From Aquatica leii (lineage: Eukaryota; Arthropoda; Insecta; Coleoptera; Lampyridae): 64,000 nt of DNA. Positions within the stretch are counted from its first letter, which is position 1; each line of letters begins with the position of its first letter. Shown here one piece after another: positions 23,944 to 34,466 of this stretch. The notes under the pieces were generated by a model. That model was not told where the DNA came from, ran no database searches, and was given only the letters and a program-made list of their open reading frames with translations. The stretch is taken from positions 230,476,532 to 230,540,531 of the forward strand of contig CM069432.1 in assembly GCA_035610365.1 (NCBI GenBank), read 5' to 3'. The position numbers and the translations under genes were made by a program.

Positions 23944-25536
23944 TTAAGTTGTTTTAGAGGTTCGATAAGTGGTTTCCATTTCTGATTCTGATAAACCTTT
24001 GACATATGGGATGCTCAGCAGTGAATTGGGCAGTTCTTCTGTTTTAGGTTGTCCCATGGTGTTCAAATGCTTTTTCGGTAAAAGTTCTCCTACAATCTTT
24101 TCTGGATAACCATTCTGCCTTAGATCGTTTCTAATGTTTTTGATTTCTTCTCGTAGCCCTTTCTCTGTGTTGCACAACCTGTACGCTCTGTCGATTAGAG
24201 ATTTTACTACTCCCCTCTTCGTAGATGTGGAATGGTTGGATTCAAAGTTGAGATATCGACCGGTGTGTGTCGGTTTCCTGTAGACAGTCGTTTCCATAAT
24301 TTTCTTGTTCTTTGTTACTTGAACGTCTAAAAAAGAAAGTGAGTTCTCCGTTTCCTTTTCCATAGTGAATTTGATGGATGGTTTGATGTTGTTCAGATGT
24401 TGTAGAAAAAGGTCTAGTTGCCGATTACTGTGGTTCCAAATTATGAAGGTATCGTCAACATATCTAAGCCATGTTTTGGGTTTGAATTTTGATTTCTCTA
24501 TGGCCTGGGATTCAAACCAGTTCATGTATATGTTGGCGACTACTGGTGATAGAGATGAGCCTATTGGTAGTCCTTCGTCTAGAGTGAAGAATCTGTCTTT
24601 CTCCTGAAAGTACGAGTTCTTGAGACAACACTCTAGGAGCTTCATTATTCCTTCTACCGGCAGCGTGGTTCTTTCCTGGAGTTTTTCCTCTTCTCGGAGC
24701 TTCGTTTGGATGATTTTCAATGCTTCTTCAACTGGCACATTAGTATAAAGACTTTCTACGTCGAAGCTGACTAATTGATCCCGTGGTTGTAGCTGTATTG
24801 TTTTCAGAATCTCAACGAAATGTTTGGAGTCTTTGACAAAAGATGAGCTGTTCTTCTGTAGTGGTTGCACAATTGGTAGTAGAAATCTGGATAGCTGGTA
24901 TGTGGGTCCATTACGAGAGCTGGTTATCGGTCGAAGCGGCATGTTGTTTTTATGTATCTTTGGTAGTCCATATAGATGCGGTGGTTTGCTGTAGTGTGGT
25001 GTTAGCATCGTTCTCATCCTTGGTGTTAGATGTCTTTCGTAGAGTTTTAGGACTTGATAGATCTTCCTCTCCAAACTTGCTGTCGGATCTTTCTTCAGTC
25101 TGCGGTAATTCCTTTGATTTAAGACGTCTTTAATTTTTTGGTCGTAGGTGGTGGCATCCATGATGACAGTTGCGGCCCCTTTGTCGGCTGGAAGTATTTT
25201 AATGCATTTGTTCTTTCGTAAATTTGTGAGAGCTTTTTCCTCGTGTTTAGTGATGTTGGTGTGTTGTTTTCTTTTCTTTTCTAGAGCACTTCTGATTTTC
25301 CACTTAAATTCTTCTGCTTGTGTTGGATTTAAACGTGTTGTCTCGATGGCACCAATGATGTCTAGTACAGGCACGTGCTTTGGTGTTATCAAAAAATTGA
25401 GCCCTTTCTCTAATAGAGTCGTTTCTGTAGCAGACAGTGGATGTGTCGATATGTTGACTATGGTTCTCCTTGCATTCTTTTGGTTGTCGGCTGCTTTCTG
25501 TCTCCGGTCGTGGAAGCCTTCGCCATTACAATTCAA
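23944..25536 (-). CDS. PLE-2 reverse transcriptase ORF lacking GIY-YIG
   Basis: A 530-residue open frame with all PLE reverse-transcriptase blocks: ADKGAATVIMD, PHLYGLPKIHK, LRPITSSRNGPTY, LVSFDVESLYTNVPVEEAL, LPIGSSLSPVVANIYM, the catalytic WLRYVDDTFIIW, LSFLDVQVT and VYRKPTHTGRYLNFES. The PYVKGLS connector then appears, but the frame stops about 15 codons later and no GIY-YIG nuclease (about 150 codons in relatives) follows before the hammerhead-like element. The start is the first Met of the open frame; the true PLE N-terminus may lie further upstream. It probably encodes a catalytically plausible but endonuclease-less PLE protein. Confidence 0.85.
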   Translation of the reverse strand: MNCNGEGFHDRRQKAADNQKNARRTIVNISTHPLSATETTLLEKGLNFLITPKHVPVLDIIGAIETTRLNPTQAEEFKWKIRSALEKKRKQHTNITKHEEKALTNLRKNKCIKILPADKGAATVIMDATTYDQKIKDVLNQRNYRRLKKDPTASLERKIYQVLKLYERHLTPRMRTMLTPHYSKPPHLYGLPKIHKNNMPLRPITSSRNGPTYQLSRFLLPIVQPLQKNSSSFVKDSKHFVEILKTIQLQPRDQLVSFDVESLYTNVPVEEALKIIQTKLREEEKLQERTTLPVEGIMKLLECCLKNSYFQEKDRFFTLDEGLPIGSSLSPVVANIYMNWFESQAIEKSKFKPKTWLRYVDDTFIIWNHSNRQLDLFLQHLNNIKPSIKFTMEKETENSLSFLDVQVTKNKKIMETTVYRKPTHTGRYLNFESNHSTSTKRGVVKSLIDRAYRLCNTEKGLREEIKNIRNDLRQNGYPEKIVGELLPKKHLNTMGQPKTEELPNSLLSIPYVKGLSESEMETTYRTSKTT

Positions 25537-25569
25537 TTAATGTATAAGACAATGTCAGATTATAGTATG

Positions 25570-26730
25570 AACTGTACCTCTTTAAAGTGTGTGGCATAAA
25601 AAATGCAAGCAGATAACCAAGTTCCCCATCTGGTTATGATAGGTTCCGGTGGAAATTTAACATCTGGAAGTTTTTCTTTATAGGCCCTTATCCGTAATGG
25701 TGCTTTCACAAAACCTGAAACAAGATCCAATAATCAAAAAGAGAAGCTATGTTAGAGATTTTTACCTTCTTGGTGGCAGAAATTAACTTGTTTACTATTG
25801 CAAACTTGTCTCTAATGAATTCACACACCCTATGTATTCCATGCACTAGACAAGTTAAATGTTTTAAATTCGGATAAAAAATTTCTAATGCCTGAGCGGA
25901 TTTGATCATATAAGGTGCTGCATCGGTTACGAATAAGAAAACTTTTTCTTTTTTTAAATTATATAATTGTAATTAATCAATCATTAAAAAAAACTTACGT
26001 AAACAATCATCGAAAAAAATTGCAACTGTTTTGTGATTGGTCTGTGGAATTTCTTTGGATGCTAGCAAATGACCTTTTCTTGGTTCTAGTTCAGACAATT
26101 TACCAACTACAAAATTTGCTATATATCGACCTCTGCAATCAGTTGTTTCATCAACCGAAGTCCAAATGTAATGGTCCCCAATGTCATTCCTTATTGTCTG
26201 TATTTTCTATAAAAGGTAAACCAGCATTTTGAAAACTATTAATACTTTAATTAAACTGCTTACCGATTGGTAACATATGTCTAAATAATTTTTTCTCAAA
26301 ATTGATTCATCTAGAACAACTTGTCCAGTGTATTTTTAGAGGAAATTGCGAAAATTGATATTATCAAGTTTTTTAAGAGGAATTTAAGCCGACAGCAATG
26401 CTTCGCACAAATCTAGAGCAAAACTTGTTTTTGATGGGCTAGGTTTATTCTGTTGATCTTCTATAACGTTTTTTTAACAATGGTTGTTTCATAGTTTTTT
26501 TTTAATATTTTTTAAATTTAAACCACTACCCAAGTGTTGTTTTACATGGTACTTTTTAGTAGCACCAATCTAAAATAATACATATACTAGTAATTAAAAG
26601 CATTTAAATTAAGGTAATAAAAACCTACTGATTTTGAAAAAACTTTATAAAAAAAAGGTTTTCCCCGTCCGTTGTTAAATTTATTCCACTTGTAATTATT
26701 TTCAAATTTTGATTGTTTATTAGATGGCAT
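25570..26730 (-). pseudogene. hAT transposase pseudogene (CGGBP1-like, BED-finger type) with two small introns
   Basis: Starts at ATG 26730-26728 (MPSNKQSKFENN). A 59-base GT-AG intron (26628-26570) separates FYKVFSKS from IGATKKYHVKQHL, which together resemble the N-terminal BED-type finger of CGGBP1-like hAT proteins, though the expected cysteines are weak here. Further pieces: VVLDESILRKNYLD, IWTSVDETTDCRGRYIANFV (first catalytic-region Asp), [13 protein letters not shown] and [13 protein letters not shown], the conserved hAT core. A 51-base GT-AG intron (25765-25715) follows KLISATKK. One base is missing just after it, then KAPLRIRAYKEKLPD, PPEPIITRWGTWL and FYATHFKE. Stops in the N-terminal half and loss of the C-terminal dimerisation region show it is dead. 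It ends where PLE-2 begins. Confidence 0.75.
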
Positions 26731-29649
26731 TTTTTAAAACTTACTCACAGCACAACAGCAATAGACTATCACAGTGTGACAATATCACAAGTGTTTATAA
26801 CAAACAAAGAATATTTCAGTCATGTGTTGTAGTCATTAAAGGAATCCCACGGAACAGAATTAAAATTATCTATATTTGTTTACTTTACTTAGGTACTGAA
26901 TAGACCTATAAAATATTATTCCTTCCGAAATCCTTCCGGTTTTGTAAATAGTGTTCTGCTAAGCCTGTCTTAAAATAGTTCTTCTCTATAAGCGGTTTTT
27001 CTATTTAATGTATCTGGAAACCATTCTTTAACAAAACATGAAAATCCCTGTTGTTATTTATAGGTTCGTGGTAAAACCTTTTGAGTAAAAAATGTTAATC
27101 ATATTATTGTACGTAATTTAAGTAAAATTCTGTAATGCGTTATTGTCATCTACCTATTAAAACACTGTTTACACAAACTTTTCAAAATTCATATGTAAAA
27201 TGGCAATATAAAATAATACTCTTTAAAAAGCCAAAAAAGACAAAAAGTTACATAAAAAGACAAAATAGGCAGGCTCCAGGCATTTGCCTGATCGTCCGTT
27301 CTTTAGTCATTACCTTTAACGTGATAGTAATTCGTGTGGCATCAAATTTTATACAATAATTGTGAAAATCACTATAATCACCTAATTTTCAGATGGAAGG
27401 TGCAACCGTTCACAGTACAATATTTGGTGCGAAACCAACAACCGACGTTTGTCCATCTTATTCTTTGATGACAGGTAGCAGCACAACCAACAGATTTAAA
27501 ATGTAGACTGCCGAGCATAATTTATGCAATATTGCATAAATTATCAAATTCACTTCACAGAATCAGTCACCGGGTATTCTACAGTATGTAATATACTATT
27601 AAATTCTATTGCTAAATTCATATAATTTTTTTCATTAATTATTAATTAATATTAACATTTTTAATTAGATTAGAATTATTTTAAGATTCACGTTAGTCGT
27701 TTCTAAATAAAATATTTTTATGCAAATAATTAAAAATATTTTTGGCTTATACACTAACATGCAGACGCAAACGTCTTATATATGTATTTATAAATTGTGT
27801 ATTATGTTGTACAAATAGTTATAATAACTTTTAAACAATTTTAATAACCAAATCGTAGTTTTTTTATTACACTTATCAACTACTTATTACAATATATTTA
27901 TCTTGTTTTTATAGTGTTTGATCCACCCATGTAATTAAAGCAGGTAATTTAATAACACGATATATCGACAGCTCTAGTAAAATCCATCAAATTTTAAATA
28001 ATTTATGATATTAAGTTTTCGAAACTTGTTATAAGTCGTACTTTTTCATTCAAAGGCAGGTGTTAAATGCTCGATTAAACGATCAACAATTTAAAGCTTT
28101 ACAGGACACTACTTACTACGTCGATTACAGTTAGTTTAATAGGATTCGTCGGGTAAATGTAAAATTATTCGTTGCTTCGCACTCGATCACCCAACAATTT
28201 TTTAAAGTTATTGAGTTTGCGTTCGCAGAAAAATATTTACGTATTAAAATGCTTGTTTAAATAAGGTTAATGTAATCGAACTTGAAAATCGTTAATCGAA
28301 AATTGAAGCGTTGGAATTTTCATATTAACTTAAATCAAATATTTGACGACGGGTTCGGGCAGCTATCCTTAACGTCCTATTTAATATGGTGATAGGTTGA
28401 TAAAAGTTTGACCATCGTCTGCAGCTATCAATCAACAAAGGCCTTATTAGCGGAGAATTCTCGTGTGATAATTATATACTTCAAATAACCGACATCCGTT
28501 GAAAGATGAAATATTGAACAGTAGTCTGTTTCGTCAAGACAATATTAAACTTTATAGTATGACTATGTAATTAAGCGTTAAAGTCGCACATAGCTTTACG
28601 TACGTTGAATAAGGACTTTCATAGTATTTTTTTTTCTGATTTAACATTAGATTAGAAAAAAAAGCAGTAACTGGTTGTTCATTCATTTCTTGTCGGACCG
28701 TTAATAATCTTTGAACGTTTATATATTAGGATCGAATTTCATTAACATGTTTTTATTTTAAAGTGAAATGCATAAACATCTGTAACTAATTAATAAGCAA
28801 GTGTAAATAATTATAACTTATAAGGTTAACAAACTCACCTTCAAACAATTTTAAGATAAAATAAATCACGATAGAAGACTTAATATCACCCGTCATTGTT
28901 AAATAGTATAGCTGCAGCACACTATAAAATGATTACACGCTTCTATTATGCTATTCTTCATTACACGAAAAAATGTAGTGACGGCTAAAGAAAAAAACAG
29001 CTTTGTCTTACAAGAATTTTATCCTGACACATTCATTAGCTTTAAAATAAAAGATATTAAATGTTTGATGGGTAACAAAAGAATGTACGACAATAGTTGT
29101 TAAGCTAAGCTAGGTATGTATTGTTTTAAATTATTCTTAAATAGATGTAACAATTCTTTGACGGTTTATTACTAAAGAATTATACAGTAATTAATTATTT
29201 GATGGCGGTATCTTAAAAGGTAACCCATTTCCTGAAGGATTATGTTTTTGTGTAACCTAATACTTTTTATTAATACATATGTTAAATCATACCTTTTGTT
29301 TTAATTTAAGAGTTTACATTATTTTTCCTAATTTTTTTGTTTAAATGATTTTCTGGTGTTAATGCATAATAAATAGTATATTAAACAACAAGTTTGATAA
29401 GTCGAATTTTATTGCACGCGACCAAGTTTACAACACGAGTGTTTTAATGATCAAGTGCGATAAAATGACTTATGAACGAGTTTTTTATACTATTTTTTAT
29501 ATTTTGCGACTTTAATTCAACTCTTAAATAAAAATTTGTAATTATAATGTATTCTAAATTTTTAACAATTGGCTACACTGACATTCAAAACTTAAAATTC
29601 GAATTTGTTTATTAGTAGTTATGCATTTGTTTTAAATTAATTAAAAAAG
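26731..29649. other. Long AT-rich region without recognisable gene
   Basis: No motif-bearing frame on either strand. It contains one perfect 28-bp palindrome (27517-27544), listed separately. Confidence 0.5.
27517..27544. repeat. Perfect 28-bp palindrome
   Basis: Both arms read ATAATTTATGCAAT to the centre with no spacer. It contains ATGCAAT on each strand, similar to homeodomain or POU-type binding words. It could equally be a chance or fold-back product in AT-rich DNA. Confidence 0.7.
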
Positions 29650-30065
29650 ATGGACGAAGAATTATCTTGTACTCCACCAGAAATTCGAGAAATTGCGCAA
29701 AATACTATAAGTAATTTAATTCCTACTAAATCGAAACATGTATATGATAAACAGTACATCAAATTTGAAAAATGGTGCCGTGAAAAAAAAGTGATAAAAA
29801 TAACAGAAAATGCATTATTAGCTTACTTTGAACTACAGCGTAATAATTACTAATCATCAACTTTGTGGTCAATGTATTCAATGTTACGGTGTAGTTTAAA
29901 TTTACATCAAAACGTAGATATATCAAAGTTTAATAAATTACACGCTTTACTGAAACAGGCATCGGTTGGTTATTTGCCGAAAAAATCAAAAATTTTAGAA
30001 GAAGACAATATTAATAAATTTATAAATGAAGCTGATAATGAATTATATTTAGCTGTGAAAGTATA

Positions 30066-30484
30066 GTAGTTTACGTAACAAGAGTCGAAAGTAAGAAATA
30101 GCATAACGAACGTTAATGCGACGCGAGGCCGCACGGCCGAGCGTTGCATGTGAGTGAGTTATGCTATGATTCTTTCGACGAAAGTAATGTACATTATTTT
30201 TTGTGCTGCCTTTTATAAAATTACATTCTTTTTTGAAAAAATAAAAAAAAATCAACATAAATATAATGTTGGTACTACATTTATTACTAAATCTGTCAGA
30301 TTTGACATTAACTTTAACATCGTTTTTGTTCAATTTTAACTGAATTTTAAGATTTTTAAAATGATTTTTCCACCTGCCGCATACTCGTTCTAATATATTA
30401 ATTGACTTTGAACACTTAATTTTATGTGGATTAATAGTTTTTATTTTGCCACCCTAGAGCTTTTTTCGTTCATTACGTAACTAC
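30066..30484. mobile_element. MITE-like insertion filling the CryptonI intron
   Basis: GTAGTTTACGTAA at 30066-30078 is matched near-perfectly by the reverse complement of ttacgtaactac at 30473-30484 (one base shorter). The interior has no coding frame. A long imperfect hairpin with GTCGAAAG/CTTTCGAC ends lies at 30084-30179 and is much more GC-rich than its surroundings. This fits a small non-autonomous DNA transposon inserted in the intron. A target-site duplication is not clear. Confidence 0.5.
30084..30179. repeat. Long imperfect hairpin, GC-rich tip
   Basis: GTCGAAAG (30084-30091) pairs with CTTTCGAC (30172-30179). AATAGCATAAC pairs with GTTATGCTAT further in, and the tip around ggccgcacggcc is GC-rich. 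The whole 96-base segment can fold on itself. Confidence 0.65.
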
Positions 30485-31325
30485 ACTAACGAACGAATAT
30501 TGACGTTTGCAATGTTGGCAGCACAAAAAGTATTTTTATAATTAATACAACAATGAGTATACTGCTTGTGTTACGATTTGAACTTTAGGTCATCCTGATT
30601 ATTGGTTTTAATGGTGCCTGTAGGAGAGATGAATTACTCAATTTGTCTACAGATGACATTGAATTCAAACAAGATTCAATTATTATATCACTTCCTAAAA
30701 CAAAAAATAATATTTTACGCACGTTCGCAATCACTGATACAAATTGGATTGAATTGATTAAGGAATATGCAAAACTTAGACCTACCAAAACTAATCACAA
30801 AAGATTTTTTGTAACATACAGAAATGGTCGCTGCATTAACAGCCCTATTGGTATCAACACAATAGGAAAAATATCAAAAAATATTGCAGTTTATTTGAAA
30901 TTGCCTAATCCGGAACTGTTTACGGGTCATTGTTTCCGAAGATCGAGTGCTACACATTTGGCAAATCGTGGCGGAGATTTGTTAACATTGAAAAGGCATG
31001 GTGGGTGGAAGTCTTCAACTGTTGCAGAGGGCTATGTAGATGCTTCACTGAAAATTAAAATTGATGTTGCAAAAATGTTTGTTCCGCAGAAAATATCGAC
31101 TTACCTGGATGTTCAAAAAACTCCAACATTAACAATATAAATTTACCAGGATGTTCAAAAGATTCCAATATGACTAGTGTTACTAAAACTAATATTAATG
31201 AACATAATATTAATGTAACAAATGGTAATAATGCTTACCCTGGTTTAACAATTAATTCAAAGGACTCCTCAAATGTGGTTATTAATTACAATGTATATAA
31301 CAACTGTACCATAAATATGAAATAA

Positions 31326-32351
31326 ACAATACCAATACTCAGTAATAACGTTATATATTGTATAGTACTTAATAACCAATTTTACATAAAATAAAGCATA
31401 TAAGAACGGTAACAAACATGCAAACGGCGTCATAATCAGAAGTTATAATTTTTCATAATTTATAATCACGCATGATCATAAACGTCATCTGACCTCTAAC
31501 ATTGCGCGCAAAATTGAAATTCAAAACACTTAAAATATAATATATAAAAGTATGTGTAAAATTTACTCATCTTACTAATTTAATGAAAATGAACTATGGA
31601 AATTGCAATGAAAAAATTAAATAAATTTTGTTCAATTTTTGACATATATACTATCAATTTTGTATTATAGCACCCAAATGGATGCTATAATAACTTCGAT
31701 TATAGACGCGAAGTATAAAAAATAAATATTAGTTTTTTATTATTTTCAAAACATGCACTGTTGACAAATATGTTGTTAAACAATTTAGTAATTAAGATTA
31801 CGTTACCTATCAGAAAGACATTATAGTCGGGTCTTGCTAAGTTTGCCAGTTTCGGATTAAAAGAAAACAATAATTTTTATACCATAAGTGGTAAAATAAA
31901 TTTTCCCGGAAATCGTCTTGAAGACAACATTTTCCTGCTTATCAACGCGAAGGAAACTTGAATTTTCCGGAATAGTACTGTAAAGACTTTACAAGACGCA
32001 AAATACTTTGTAACTATAGTTGTCAACAAAATTGACAAACTTGATTTTTGTGGAATTTCTATAAACAATTTCAAAAATTTGTAAATTTCTGAAAAAAATT
32101 AATACAAAACACGTCAGTAAAATCTCTTACTTAACTCGGAGCTTTAAAATACTCGGCACAAAGTGCCTCGTATTTCAATTTAGCTCCTCTTCAGTAATGT
32201 AAAATTTTCCTGATTTTTATATAAAATCAAGTACTTTACCTGCCGCAAATATTTTTCAATATAGCCAAGATTGTATGACAAAAATCGTTTTTCGCTGTCA
32301 TAGCTCCAATTTGTCAAAGTTAAAAAAAGTTATAAAAACTTATAAAAACTA
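31326..32351. other. Spacer between the two CryptonI copies
   Basis: AT-rich, no motif-bearing frame. The small frames on both strands look random. Confidence 0.5.
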
Positions 32352-33257
32352 ATAGAAGAAGAAATTCAGTATACGCCAGCTGAAATTCAGAGGAAACCAT
32401 TAGAAATGTTATTAAACATTTTACCACATAAATCAGTCGAAAAGTATCGCCAATAACATATTTCTTGAAATGGTGCGAAAACACGGAATTAACAAATATA
32501 GTGAAAATGTTTTACTTTACGCAGAGGATGAAATCTACTTGATGATAAAGGTAAGGTAAGGTAAGGTATTATGCAAACTTTTTCGAATTAATTTGATATG
32601 AATGCAATAATTATTTTATATTTGTGTTGCATTTGGCATTGCTGGGGCTTTGCGTATTGAAGAACTTCTGAATTTAAAACTAAAAGACGTAGAGCACAAG
32701 GAAACAATTCTGATTGTTCATGTAACCAAAACAAAAACCAACCGGCCTAGATTGTTTGTAATCACCTCAGAGTTTGAAGGAAAAGTAAAATCTATAGACT
32801 TATTTGACAAACTTACAAAAATAACAAACGCACAATCCAACCAGTAGGAATCCATAGTTTTGGAAGTGTACCAAGCAAAATTGCTAATTATTTGCATTTA
32901 CCAGAACCATCACTCTATACGGGACATTGTTTTTGTCAAACTTCCGCCACTCTCTTTGCCAACGCAGGCGGCAGTAAAGAAAATTTAAAACGTGACGGAG
33001 GGTGGAAAAGTGACACGATTGCGGAGTCTTGTGTTGAGGAATGTTTGCTCAATGAAACAAAAATTGCAAAAACTATTTTAGATGGAAATCAAACTTACAA
33101 CATAATTATCACCAACTTTAATTCTAGCAAGGACTTACAAGTTATTAACATAGATAATAATCCTGAAACATTTTCAGTTAAAAATCTTACTTCAGGAATT
33201 AATTTTTATAATGCTTCAGGGTGCACGTTCACATTTAATATAACTAATAATAATTAA
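32352..33257 (+). pseudogene. CryptonI-type tyrosine recombinase, copy 2 (catalytically dead)
   Basis: Begins at 32352 where the expected ATG is ATA (IEEEIQYTPAEIQ). Stops near 32450, then an internal deletion of about 60 codons joins SENVLLYA to DEIYLMIK. The intron starts at the same codon as in copy 1 (after Lys) with gtaag written three times; its acceptor should be just before VAFGIAGALRIEELLNL but reads TTTGT instead of TTTAG. After a frameshift near 32847 the C-terminus (frame 32892-33257) reads YTGHCFCQTSAT, where the second catalytic Arg is lost, and GGWKSDTIAESCVEE, where the nucleophile Tyr is Cys. The Asn-rich tail matches copy 1 in style. Same orientation as copy 1, about 1 kb downstream, but clearly older and more diverged. 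Confidence 0.75.
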
Positions 33258-33801
33258 ATTTGTTTTGTATTTGTTGCTATTTATGTTGCTGTATACTTTG
33301 TCAAAAAAAAAATTATAACATGTTTTTTTAAAGTTATAAATCATTTCGGTTGGCGATAAAATTTTGTATGCACCACAGCAGTAAAGTGTTTTTATCGAAT
33401 TCCCCTGTTACTCGTCTTGCTCGCTACGTCGCTTGGTTCATAACCTGACTCATTCGATAAAGAATCACTTGACTAACTTGGTACATAAATAACTAATATT
33501 ACAATATTAATAATTGGAAACAAATATTACAGCTATTAATTTTTTGTTGATCTTATCCGATACTCCAGGAAAGGCGAACCTTTTCATGTACGCAATTAAT
33601 TTTTTTTTAATTTTTACATTTTGAAATGCTGGCGCCAGGTGACATAAAAAAATCATTTTGGCTTAATAAATAAACAAGTATTTTGATTGATATAATTGGA
33701 GTTAAATTGTTATAAACATAAAATATATAGTATGTAATACGTTGTGCTTATAGAAGAGAAGTAGAAGCCCGAATTCGAGAGAGACACATCTCAGTATTAA
33801 A
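33258..33801. other. No recognisable gene
   Basis: Spacer between CryptonI copy 2 and the mariner remnant. It may contain the mariner 5' end, but I could not identify a TIR. Confidence 0.45.
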
Positions 33802-34372
33802 ATGAATCGTGTCGAGCAACGAGCGGTGATTAAATACTTGCGTTTAAAAGAGATAACCCCAATGCAAGTTCATAAAAATTTGGTGGATACATTAGGGGAA
33901 TCTGCAGTATCTCATGACATAGTGAAAAAGTGGTGTCGTGAGTTTAAATGTGGTAGACAGTCGTGTACAGACAAACATACAGGAGGAGCATCCACAACCG
34001 CTACCACACACGAAAATGTTAAGAAAGCTCATAATCTCGTGTTGCATGACCGACGTGTGACTATTAGACAAATAGTTGAAGATAGTGCTCTCTCATACCA
34101 CGTTGCGCAAAGGTGTTCTCTTGCATCAAGATAACTCACCCAGTCACAGGTCAGCCATCGCAACACCCGCAATAACTCAGGCAGGCTCAGAATTAGTTGA
34201 GCATCCGCCATATTCTCCAGATTTGTCCCCCAGAGATTACCGGCTGTTTCCAAAACTTAAAGAAATTTTGCGTGGTAAACAATTTTCTTCCGATAATGAT
34301 GCAGTAGAAATGCTAGAACATTTATGAAAAAAATGTGTTAACCTTAATGGAGACTATATTCAAAAATAAAAA
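33802..34372 (+). pseudogene. Mariner transposase with central deletion
   Basis: Frame 33802-34107 is the N-terminal helix-turn-helix region: MNRVEQRAVIKYLRLKEITP, VKKWCREFKCGRQS, TTHENVKKAHNLVLHDRRVT and IRQIVEDSALSYH. It then jumps, in another frame, to LLHQDNSPSHRSA and YSPDLSPRDYRLFPKLKE. The Asp of QDN and the Asp of PRDY are separated by 34 residues, the mariner DD34D spacing. The stretch holding the first catalytic Asp (around DETW in relatives), more than 100 codons, is missing between about 34105 and 34115. A stop at 34325 is followed by KKCVNLNGDYIQK, the usual C-terminal end. Non-functional, but could still be mobilised if its TIRs survive; I did not find them. Confidence 0.85.
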
Positions 34373-34466
34373 TATCTGCCAATTTTTAATTGTAAGTGGG
34401 TCAGGTGCGGAGCAAAGCGATCAACGCTCGTACATACTATTACTCATGTCATAGTAAATTTATACT

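Larger units (their letters stand above)
23776..25545 (-). mobile_element. Penelope-like element with hammerhead-like 3' end (PLE-2)
   Basis: A minus-strand unit of about 1.77 kb: a long open reverse-transcriptase frame followed, 120 bases after its stop, by a hammerhead-like motif of the kind found in PLE terminal repeats. The coding strand is GC-richer than the flanks and has no stops over 530 codons, so this is probably the youngest PLE here. Its 5' edge abuts a hAT pseudogene, consistent with insertion into it, although the other half of the hAT element is not visible on the far side. Confidence 0.7.
29650..31325 (+). pseudogene. CryptonI-type tyrosine recombinase, copy 1 (catalytic residues kept, few breaks)
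   Basis: Exon 1 (29650-30060) starts MDEELSCTPPEIREI, with one in-frame TAA at 29851-29853. A GT-AG intron (30061-30588) joins AVK to VILIIGFNGACRRDELLNL in the same reading phase. Exon 2 carries the tyrosine-recombinase set: Arg in ACRRDEL, H-x-x-R in GHCFRRSSAT, GGWKSSTVAEGY with the nucleophile Tyr. A one-base indel near 31086 ends the long frame at 31140, but the other frame continues with a duplicated LPGCSK(N/D)SN word and an Asn-rich tail to a stop at 31325, as in copy 2. Such enzymes cut and rejoin DNA through a phosphotyrosine and mobilise Crypton transposons without terminal repeats. Only one stop and one frameshift are seen, so decay is recent. Confidence 0.8.

Noticed and set aside
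24365..25540. Plus-strand frames of 80-130 codons
   Set aside because: Antisense to the PLE-2 reverse transcriptase frame.
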